Shown here piece after piece: positions 57,657 through 64,000 of a stretch of DNA of 64,000 nt. The position numbers and the translations under genes were made by a program. The first letter of the stretch is position 1; each line of letters starts with the position of its first letter. The DNA comes from Thermoplasmatota archaeon. GTDB lineage: Archaea > Thermoplasmatota > B47-G6 > B47-G6B > 47-G6. Below the pieces are notes generated by a model, which saw only the letters and a program-made list of their open reading frames with translations, had not been told where the DNA came from and ran no database searches. Where the stretch lies: contig JAPDJS010000002.1 of the NCBI GenBank assembly GCA_029258975.1, forward strand, positions 8,297 through 72,296. Direction: 5' to 3'.

Positions 57657-58883
57657 TTATTTCATATATTCTTTTATTACATCAGAAAGCCTCTTTATCC
57701 CTTCATATATTTGCTCTATTGAGGGGTAGCTAAAGTTTAGTCTCATAGCATTTTTACCAAGCTCACGTGCATTTGGCGGATAAAATGCTCTTCCGTGTAC
57801 GTAGGCGACTCCTTTTTTCAGCGCCTTCATAACCATCTCGGTAGTATCCACTTCTGGAATCATTAACCATATAAACATTCCACCCACAGGATCTGTCCAA
57901 TCAGCATTTTCTGGCATATATTTCTTTAGGGCGTCTACCATTGCTTCCTTTTTCTCCTTATAAACTCTCTTTATTTTTTCAATATGTTTTTCTAGATATC
58001 CTCTCCTAAGGAACTCATTAGCGGCTATCTGCGTAATTGCTGGAGTACAAAGATCTGCGGCCTGCTTTGCAAGTACAATTTTCCTTATAAAGTCTTTATG
58101 ACCAGCCATAAATCCCAGACGAAAGCCTGGAGATAATATTTTTGAGAAGCTGCTCATATACAATACTCTGCCCTCTTCGTCAAATGTAGCTACATGGTTA
58201 AATTTCACTTTGTCATCAAAAATTAGATAACCATATGGGTTATCCTCTACGATGATTGTATCATACTCATACGCCAACTCTACAAGTTTCTTCCTCCTGT
58301 TATTTGGCATTGTTGTACCTGCAGGGTTTTGGGCTGTAGGAACTGTATATATGAGCTTAACACTCTTGCCCTCTTTTTTGAGTTCCTTTAATTTCTCTTC
58401 AAGAATATCTACCCTCATACCCTCTTTGTCTATAGGTACTACTTCAAAAGTAGGATCAGAGTATGAAAACGCATTTATTGCTGCCAAGTATGTGGGCGCT
58501 TCCGTAATAACTATGTCGCCATGGTTTATGAAAACTCGCGCCACTAGGTCTAGGCCCTGTTGAGAACCCGTTGTGATAACAACGTTGTCTATACCCTCAA
58601 TAGTCTTAAATCCATCTCTTTGAAGCATTTCTACTATGTACTCACGAAGAGGCGTGTAACCTTCTGTTGTTCCATATTGTAAGGCCTCTTCACCCAGCTT
58701 TCTATTAGAAAAAATTGCGTTCATAATTTCTTTCATCTCATCAACCGGAAAGGTCTTTGGGTCCGGCATGCCGCCTCCAAAAGAGATTATATCTCCGCGC
58801 TTAATCCACTTTAGAAGTTCTCTAACCTCTGAAGCCTTGAGTTTTTTCCCTAGATCAGAGTAAAACTTTTCCGCATCTATCAT
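57657..58883 (-). CDS. PLP-dependent aminotransferase (class I/II, 2-aminoadipate/aromatic type)
   Basis: 408 residues, fold type I. Landmarks are ISFGGGMPDPKTFP, TTGSQQGLDLVARVF, the PLP-contacting ENPYGYLIF and the lysine motif SSFSKILSPGFRLGF. The N-terminal SDLGKKLKASEVRELLKW and overall pattern match LysN and archaeal aromatic or branched-chain aminotransferases. The substrate cannot be fixed from sequence. ATG 58883 lies 3 nt after GGTGGT. Confidence 0.88.
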   Translation of the reverse strand: MIDAEKFYSDLGKKLKASEVRELLKWIKRGDIISFGGGMPDPKTFPVDEMKEIMNAIFSNRKLGEEALQYGTTEGYTPLREYIVEMLQRDGFKTIEGIDNVVITTGSQQGLDLVARVFINHGDIVITEAPTYLAAINAFSYSDPTFEVVPIDKEGMRVDILEEKLKELKKEGKSVKLIYTVPTAQNPAGTTMPNNRRKKLVELAYEYDTIIVEDNPYGYLIFDDKVKFNHVATFDEEGRVLYMSSFSKILSPGFRLGFMAGHKDFIRKIVLAKQAADLCTPAITQIAANEFLRRGYLEKHIEKIKRVYKEKKEAMVDALKKYMPENADWTDPVGGMFIWLMIPEVDTTEMVMKALKKGVAYVHGRAFYPPNARELGKNAMRLNFSYPSIEQIYEGIKRLSDVIKEYMK

Positions 58884-59142
58884 ATAACCACCAAAGACCG
58901 ACATATGCTAGAGTTAAGAATTTAATATCTGCAACCTATAGTTGTGTGCTAATAATTTAATTTAGTATTTTCTGATTGATAATTAATTAAATCCTGTATA
59001 TTGTCATTTGCAACCAATAAGTATGGTATAACGCCATAGGATTACTGAGGATTTTTCAAAATGAGTTTTTCAATAACCCTTATGAATATTTGCTGCTCTT
59101 GTAGTATACAGAGTGTGTATTGCTCTTTACTATTGTTTTTAG

Positions 59143-59221
59143 TGGGGCCGGGGCCGGGATTCGAACCCGGGTCACGGGGTCCACAGCCCCGCAGGATTTA
59201 CCAGGCTACCCCACCCCGGCC
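59143..59221 (-). tRNA. tRNA-His (GUG)
   Basis: The acceptor arms GCCGGGG and CCCCGGC pair. An extra 5' G (59221) faces discriminator C (59146), the hallmark of tRNA-His. The anticodon arm CGGGG-CTGTGGA-CCCCG gives GUG. CCA is encoded (59143-59145). The minus strand upstream has a TATA-like TTTTTATATAAG at about 59251-59262. Confidence 0.96.
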
Positions 59222-59385
59222 ATCATCTCTATGTCCTTATTTTCAACTATATCTTATATAAAAAGTTTCATGGCACCCGAAAGGCTAAAAAGACATGCAA
59301 TCTCATGACACTCAAAAAGAATCTTCAATGTTTATAAGCTCAAAGAAGTGTTACAACATTAAAACCATACTTAGGGGGCCTCTGG

Positions 59386-60453
59386 GTGGTTTCAGAAGCC
59401 CTTAGAAAAGTTACAAAAAGAGTTTCAAAATATTTTGGAATAATTCTTCTTACTATCATCATTTCCTCTGCTTTTTCCTATTTTATGGCAATTTACAATG
59501 ATAATTTCGAAAATTCTATCATTATGGAATTTATGATAAAACACAGACGTGATCCCGACATTCAAGAGCTGTTGGAAGAAGGTGGTTTTGAGAATTATAT
59601 TAAAGCAAAGAATCTAATAGAAAAGCGGGCCAAAGAGGATCTTGAGAGAGTTAGAAATAGTTCTCTTTCGATGATTGAATACTCTTTTAGACGCGCAGTA
59701 GAGATTCTCTCCTTTAAGTTATATGTAACTGAGTTTGATATAGTAAAAAGGAGCTTTATCTACTCATTGGCTTCGATCACAGCTATTTTAGTACCAATGA
59801 CTGTATTAGGCATTATTCTTGGAGCGCTCAGTACAAAAAATGAGAGAGGATTCTTAAGCAAAATAATAATGTTTCTTGGACCAGCCATGACCTCCTTGCC
59901 CGTATGGTGGATAGCAATTTTAATCGTATTTAATCTTATTGTGCTAAACATCCTTGTAATAAAGACGTTCTTCCATCCAGAAGCTTTTTCATGGGATATT
60001 ATTTCGAAAAAACTCTTAATAATTGGACTTTCGTCCGGATTAATAGGGATGTTTCCCGTGGCCCACATAACAAGAAGTGTGATGATACGAGAAAAAGGAA
60101 GTGACTATGTAACTCTTTTTAGGGCTATTGGGTTAAACGATAGAAAAATATCAAGAAAAATACTTAGAACTACCCTTCCAGGAGTTGCATCTGGCATTCT
60201 CTCTATGACAACTGAAATTATGGTTATGCTAATAGGTCTTGAAATTACATTAGCCTATCCCGGCATAGGATATCTCCTTTATAGTTCATTCAAAGTCACT
60301 ATAGCATCGATGAATGGTGATAATATCGTAATGGTGACGTTTCTCCCAGAATTATTTATTGTGGGAGCGTATTTATTTGCAATAATCTATGCTATCGTTG
60401 ATATCATCCTTGAAATCATAGTTCTTTGGTTAACTCCATACGAGACAGTGTAG
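59386..60453 (+). CDS. ABC transporter permease, DppB/OppB-like
   Basis: 355 residues. An N-terminal helix is followed by an extended external segment of about 100 residues, then five helices. The permease coupling motif appears as GLNDRKISRKILRTTLPGVAS. It should form a heterodimer with the next gene's product for peptide or other solute import. GTG 59386 is the likely start. A TATA-like GTTTATAAGC lies at about 59329-59338. No binding protein or ATPase is nearby. Confidence 0.85.
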   Translation: MVSEALRKVTKRVSKYFGIILLTIIISSAFSYFMAIYNDNFENSIIMEFMIKHRRDPDIQELLEEGGFENYIKAKNLIEKRAKEDLERVRNSSLSMIEYSFRRAVEILSFKLYVTEFDIVKRSFIYSLASITAILVPMTVLGIILGALSTKNERGFLSKIIMFLGPAMTSLPVWWIAILIVFNLIVLNILVIKTFFHPEAFSWDIISKKLLIIGLSSGLIGMFPVAHITRSVMIREKGSDYVTLFRAIGLNDRKISRKILRTTLPGVASGILSMTTEIMVMLIGLEITLAYPGIGYLLYSSFKVTIASMNGDNIVMVTFLPELFIVGAYLFAIIYAIVDIILEIIVLWLTPYETV

Positions 60454-60469
60454 CGTGAGGGGATTTAAA

Positions 60470-61849
60470 GTGATTAGATCTCGTGGCATATTTGTTATTG
60501 GCATAGTACTCTTTGCAACGCTCCTCATAATAACTTATGCTACTCCTATCGTTTCTGAGGAGGATTATTCCTATATCAGATTTTGGCTCCTCCATTATCC
60601 CTACAAAAATAGTAACAACCCTATCCTAGCACCCCCCACGTTTATTAACATTTTTAGTTCGAAAAAATATGCGCTTACCACGGACCTCTATCTCGATTAC
60701 ACTAAGGTGTTTTCATACGGTTCCTATCAAGTAATTGAGGGATACATAAACTACACGCTTAACGCAGATGTTCCTCCCCGAAATTTCATCGTTGAAGTAG
60801 AGCTTAACTTTAGTGGTACTCCCGGGATCAAAATAATCAAAGTGCTCTTGATAAGACCAGATAACATCACACTGAAGGGGTTCGTAGAAAGTGTAGAAGA
60901 TCAGTCAGAGCATTATATAATAAAACTAACGTCGTCAAACTTCTATGAAAGTTTGCGACGTGAATATCTGAAAAGAGGATATAAAGAGGCTATCAAGAAT
61001 CTGAGCGAGTTTGCAAAGCCTGAAGCAATATTCATGAATGAAACATTCTATTCCCTAAAGGGAGAGTACAAATTTCTGATAAAAATTCTCTTTTTGAACA
61101 GTAATGACCTCTCAAAAAATGTATTTGAAAACGTTCATGTAAGAATTCTTGGCTCATGTCATGGGATTATGGGTACAGACTTCCTTGGAAGAGACGTATT
61201 TATTACTGTGATGGAGGCCGGTAGGCAAACAATAACGGTTGCCATTTTTACTGCCCTTATCTCGTCAACAATAGGTCTCGTCCTAGGAGCATACGCTGGT
61301 TCCGTTGACAACATTATCTCAAAAACTTTAAGGGTGATAATCGATTCTGTAAACTCTCTCCCATACATTCCACTCATTGCCATCTTTATTTGGAGCATCG
61401 GAAGTACGTTCTCTACAAGCGTTCAAGTTCCGTGGTGGGTATTAGCATTAGTTATTTCTCTATTTCTTTGGGGAAGGCCTGCAAAAGGTGCGGTTGGCAT
61501 TTCTTCAAAAATTTCTCAAGAACAGTTTATTGAGGCTTCTAGAGCTATGGGAGCGAGTAATGTAAGGGTTGTCTTTAAACACATCTTTCCTAACATTTTA
61601 GAGTACTATTTTTCTTCAATAATACTATCAATTCCTCGAGCCGTCCTAGTAATTGCCCTAATAGGGATTATGGGCGTGTCTATAGGACCCAACATAGGAA
61701 CCTACTTTGCGCAGGTGGTTTCACCTGACACATTCACAGCACGTGCCTGGTGGCCCATACTCTTCCCAATTATTTATATAGGCCTCTTTGGATTCTCGGT
61801 TGGAATCATAGCATATTACTTCGAGGAAAACTACAGAAAGACGCTATGA
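60470..61849 (+). CDS. ABC transporter permease, DppC/OppC-like, with large external insert
   Basis: 459 residues. A first helix (residues 6-27) is followed by about 210 residues of external beta-rich insert, much longer than the usual DppC loop. The C-terminal permease domain (from LGRDVFITVMEAGRQT) has the EAA coupling motif ASRAMGASNVRVVFKHIFPN. It pairs with the preceding permease, whose stop is 16 bp upstream. GTG 60470 follows GAGGGGAT and is preferred over GTG 60455. Confidence 0.85.
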   Translation: MIRSRGIFVIGIVLFATLLIITYATPIVSEEDYSYIRFWLLHYPYKNSNNPILAPPTFINIFSSKKYALTTDLYLDYTKVFSYGSYQVIEGYINYTLNADVPPRNFIVEVELNFSGTPGIKIIKVLLIRPDNITLKGFVESVEDQSEHYIIKLTSSNFYESLRREYLKRGYKEAIKNLSEFAKPEAIFMNETFYSLKGEYKFLIKILFLNSNDLSKNVFENVHVRILGSCHGIMGTDFLGRDVFITVMEAGRQTITVAIFTALISSTIGLVLGAYAGSVDNIISKTLRVIIDSVNSLPYIPLIAIFIWSIGSTFSTSVQVPWWVLALVISLFLWGRPAKGAVGISSKISQEQFIEASRAMGASNVRVVFKHIFPNILEYYFSSIILSIPRAVLVIALIGIMGVSIGPNIGTYFAQVVSPDTFTARAWWPILFPIIYIGLFGFSVGIIAYYFEENYRKTL

Positions 61850-63091
61850 TTATTTGAAAATAGCAAGAACAATCAAAAGTACACCAACCAGCCCTACAAG
61901 GAGTCTAATATAAATGTTATACGCTATACCAATAAAAAACCAGCCTAGACACGGAACTATAATTCCAGGAATGCCTATTATATCTTCACAAGAAACTATC
62001 CACGGGTCTTCAACATCGTTTGCATCACCTTTTGTTTTAAATCCTTCTGCCGTAATACTTACAATCCTATGGACTACTATGACGCTTCCACGTTTGTAGG
62101 CAACTACCTCGCCAATATTTAGATCGTCTGGACTTATCCTTTTTATGAAAAGCATATCTCCCTTGCTAAGAGTTGGTTCCATACTTCCCGTAAGCACTAC
62201 TTGAGGCGTTAATATATATCCTCTTGCAACAAGATTTCCTATGAACCCTGCAAGTCCTATAATTATCAAAAGAATTGCAATAACCGTTTTCTTATGTCCC
62301 TTTATCCATGTTTGAACGTCTTCAGCAATTCTTTTATAAGTTTCTTTTTCGAAGGCGTAAAGAGCTATGACCATAGTAAGTGCTGTCGCTATAAAATAGA
62401 TAATAGCGGTTGTCATAAAGTGATAAGCCACGATTATTGGTGACGCGATGATAAAAATTTGATATGGGGCTCTAAAGGCCAAAGACGATGTGGGACTTAT
62501 ATTACTAGACAAAGAAACATATCCGACAACTATTCCCATAAAAAACATTGGAATAATCCTTGAGAGGGTATTTCCAATAATATCCTGTAAAGGCATGTTA
62601 GGAAATGTTCTGAAAATAAAATACGCGTTAATAAGTACAAAAGAAAGCGTTGATATGCTCAAAGCCATTTCTTTCGATTTTTTACTTAGGGCTTCCATTA
62701 TAACTCCCCTGAATGATATCTCCTCCCATAAAATAAAAAACAATGCTTGAGGTAACATTATAAGGATATATATCAAATAGTTCTCTCCAAAACCAACATT
62801 CATGCCATAATTCCTAAAAACAATTGAAAGTACAAAAATGATCGAAACATAAAAAATTCCTAATAATGTAGAAAATCCTATTTTTCTTTTTTGAAATTTT
62901 TTCTTATTGAAAATGTACAATACAAACCCAAATACTCCCAAAACAGCGTATATGACATTATACACAAAATAATACTCAAAAAGACTCCTATAACTAAACA
63001 ACTTGATAATATGGGGGATTGATAAAAAATACGTGATCGAGATCAATATTAGCCCGTACGAGATTTGGGTAGACTTTTTATTATCAGCCAT
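61850..63091 (-). CDS. Fusion of CPBP (CAAX protease-like) membrane domain and archaeal signal peptidase I
   Basis: 413 residues. The N-terminal half has eight or so helices and the CPBP motif EEISFRG (E123, E124, R128). The second CPBP histidine is replaced by Asn (FVLIN, about 151-155) and the last motif is absent. The C-terminal part (from about 295) is a type I signal peptidase of the archaeal/ER class: S303 in TGSMEPTLSKGD, H341 in VVHRIV, and aspartates in KGDANDVED (354-362). It lies directly downstream of the secreted TasA-like genes, which it probably processes. ATG 63091 is 4 nt after GGTGTG. Confidence 0.85.
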   Translation of the reverse strand: MADNKKSTQISYGLILISITYFLSIPHIIKLFSYRSLFEYYFVYNVIYAVLGVFGFVLYIFNKKKFQKRKIGFSTLLGIFYVSIIFVLSIVFRNYGMNVGFGENYLIYILIMLPQALFFILWEEISFRGVIMEALSKKSKEMALSISTLSFVLINAYFIFRTFPNMPLQDIIGNTLSRIIPMFFMGIVVGYVSLSSNISPTSSLAFRAPYQIFIIASPIIVAYHFMTTAIIYFIATALTMVIALYAFEKETYKRIAEDVQTWIKGHKKTVIAILLIIIGLAGFIGNLVARGYILTPQVVLTGSMEPTLSKGDMLFIKRISPDDLNIGEVVAYKRGSVIVVHRIVSITAEGFKTKGDANDVEDPWIVSCEDIIGIPGIIVPCLGWFFIGIAYNIYIRLLVGLVGVLLIVLAIFK

Positions 63092-63126
63092 CACACACAC
63101 CACTAAAATTCAACAAAAAATAAAAA

Positions 63127-63276
63127 TCAAGGAACGGCCTGTGTAGCCGTGTAAAGTATTGTAAATACCATATCACAATCTAAATCCATTAATTCCTCAT
63201 GCTCTTGCGCTTCATCACTTATGCCAATCCATATAGGTATTACGTGGGCCTCACCAGGTTCAATGATTGCATAAGG
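63127..63276 (-). other. Displaced C-terminal reading frame of the TasA-like gene
   Basis: In the frame that ends at TGA 63129-63127, the minus strand reads PYAIIEPGEAHVIPIWIGIS..., then EEL-MDLDCDMVFTI and a QAVP terminus. The same EELMD...QAVP ending is found on the upstream paralogue (63921-64000). The main frame stops early at 63242-63240, so this tail has been separated by a frameshift. Confidence 0.7.
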
Positions 63277-63878
63277 TCATATTGCATTATAGTACTTCCA
63301 TTAGGTACTTTTAGCACCTGTCCAGATGCAGATATGTCCTCTAATGATTTTACGCCAATTGTATCCCATGTTGATACTGGAAGTGTCCATGGGTCATTCC
63401 AACCCTGATATACTGGTCCCCAAAGTACTGCGTCTGATCCATAGTTACTTAGATCCATTGGCGCACCGTAATATGGAGCGTCAAAGTAAGGATTCAAAAG
63501 TACATACTGCATTAGCTCTTGACACAAAGGCCCTGTTGCCGTCATATTTACTATGAAAGTCACATGTACTGGTATTGTTCCCTCATTTCTTACTTTAAGG
63601 AATAATAAACCAAATGCATTTGGATAAACGTTTACGAGCCTGATTTCTATTACGCCTGTATTGCCAGGTCCGTCGCCTATTACTGACGCATCAATATTGA
63701 AGTCTGTTACCGTGTTTGTGTTTCGACCAGAATCCCAGCCGATATAATCCCACTCAAGATGTCCTGTTGAAATCGATCCATTAATTGCTAAAGTATCATT
63801 CCAATGGGCGTATGTATACCCGCCTAGGAGAGACACAAGCAATAAAGTCGAAAGAGCGAGGAGTGCGAAACTCCTCAT
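63240..63878 (-). CDS. TasA/camelysin-like secreted protein with SipW-type signal, frameshifted
   Basis: 212 residues in the open frame. The signal MRSFALLALSTLLLVSLLGGYTYAHWNDTLAINGSISTGHLEW is of the SipW-dependent type (quoted in parts: signal helix 4-20, then TYAHWNDTL). A beta-sandwich with NGSISTGHLEW and NPYFDAP follows. This family includes TasA and the archaeal bundling pilin AbpA, secreted by a dedicated signal peptidase. The frame ends early. The natural C-terminus continues in another frame to 63127. Either an indel has disabled it or the assembled sequence has an error. Confidence 0.7.
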   Translation of the reverse strand: MRSFALLALSTLLLVSLLGGYTYAHWNDTLAINGSISTGHLEWDYIGWDSGRNTNTVTDFNIDASVIGDGPGNTGVIEIRLVNVYPNAFGLLFLKVRNEGTIPVHVTFIVNMTATGPLCQELMQYVLLNPYFDAPYYGAPMDLSNYGSDAVLWGPVYQGWNDPWTLPVSTWDTIGVKSLEDISASGQVLKVPNGSTIMQYDLMQSLNLVRPT

Positions 63879-63920
63879 CTAATCACATCCTAACAGTTAT
63901 TTCCGTATGTTGTCCCTTCA

Positions 63921-64000
63921 TTAAGGTACAGCCTGTATACCAAGAATTTCCACTTCAAATATGTACTCCTGGTCCATAAGTTCCTCTGGAGGGTTTGGCT
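63921..64000 (-). CDS. C-terminus of a second TasA/camelysin-like protein
   Basis: The minus-strand frame from the window edge reads PNPPEELMDQEYIFEVEILG and ends IQAVP before TAA at 63923-63921. The terminus matches the displaced tail of the neighbouring gene, so the two are tandem paralogues 43 bp apart. The rest of the gene lies beyond the window. Confidence 0.6.
   Translation of the reverse strand, partial: PNPPEELMDQEYIFEVEILGIQAVP

Noticed and set aside
63243..63276. Programmed -1 frameshift in the TasA-like gene
   Set aside because: No slippery heptamer or downstream structure was seen. An indel or a sequence error is simpler.

Overview
The window is from an archaeon, most likely a hyperthermophilic member of the Euryarchaeota in the broad sense. 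The domain is shown by archaeal-only gene sets: a complete archaellum (fla/arl) operon, Nop5-fibrillarin, archaeal DnaG, aRF1, Taw1, L10e and L15e, and an H/ACA guide RNA. The rRNA operon has the euryarchaeal order 16S - tRNA-Ala - 23S - 5S. A UPF0058 protein and SMC-ScpA-ScpB point the same way. The rRNA and tRNAs are very GC-rich inside an AT-rich genome, which suggests growth at high temperature. I cannot name the genus from sequence alone.

Layout. 1-7.2 kb: end of ribosomal L10e, Elp3, a small membrane protein, an Lrp-type regulator, a flavodoxin-like remnant, a thioredoxin-type peroxidase, a stand-alone Lrp ligand domain, a dihydroorotate dehydrogenase and a membrane Lon-like protease. 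7.4-12.9 kb (+ strand): Nop5, fibrillarin, a small membrane exporter, an epimerase, AspS and a TrmJ-type methyltransferase. 12.9-24.1 kb (- strand): the archaellum region. In transcription order it holds a small ORF, an unusually large archaellin, a stand-alone FlaD/E-like domain, two standard archaellins, FlaC/D/E, FlaF, FlaG, FlaH, FlaI, FlaJ, a KaiC-like ATPase and an unknown protein. 24.1-26.4 kb: tRNA-Pro, a PQQ-type beta-propeller protein and two paralogous winged-helix regulators. 26.7-39 kb: DnaG, PhoU-like, UPF0058, fused ADP-forming acyl-CoA synthetase, Taw1, a TrkA-C membrane protein, L15e, a YchF-type GTPase, a bactofilin-like protein and archaeal phosphoglycerate mutase. 39-48.4 kb (- strand): aRF1, ArgS, a membrane protein, SMC, ScpA and ScpB. 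48.4-49.6 kb: UMP kinase, a zinc-ribbon membrane protein and a second Lrp ligand domain. 49.7-55.1 kb: the rRNA operon, with a candidate H/ACA RNA just upstream. 55.2-64 kb: tRNA-Ser, a degenerate sensor kinase, RidA, an aminotransferase, tRNA-His, two ABC permeases, a CPBP-signal peptidase fusion and tandem TasA/camelysin-like secreted proteins, the first of which is frameshifted.

The most interesting part is the archaellum region. A perfect 25-bp inverted repeat (21672-21696 and 23891-23915) brackets the 2.2-kb segment that carries the large archaellin, its FlaD/E-like partner and the apparent promoter of the next archaellin. This is the layout of an invertible switch. Alternatively, it makes the two archaellin mRNA leaders perfectly complementary. 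A palindrome of the form TTATCA-N4-TGATAA occurs upstream of both archaellin transcription units and of the first winged-helix regulator, which suggests a local autoregulated archaellum control circuit.

Throughout the window many genes carry a Shine-Dalgarno GGTGAT about 4 nt before the start codon. It matches the 16S 3' end at 53332 and was used here to correct many starts.
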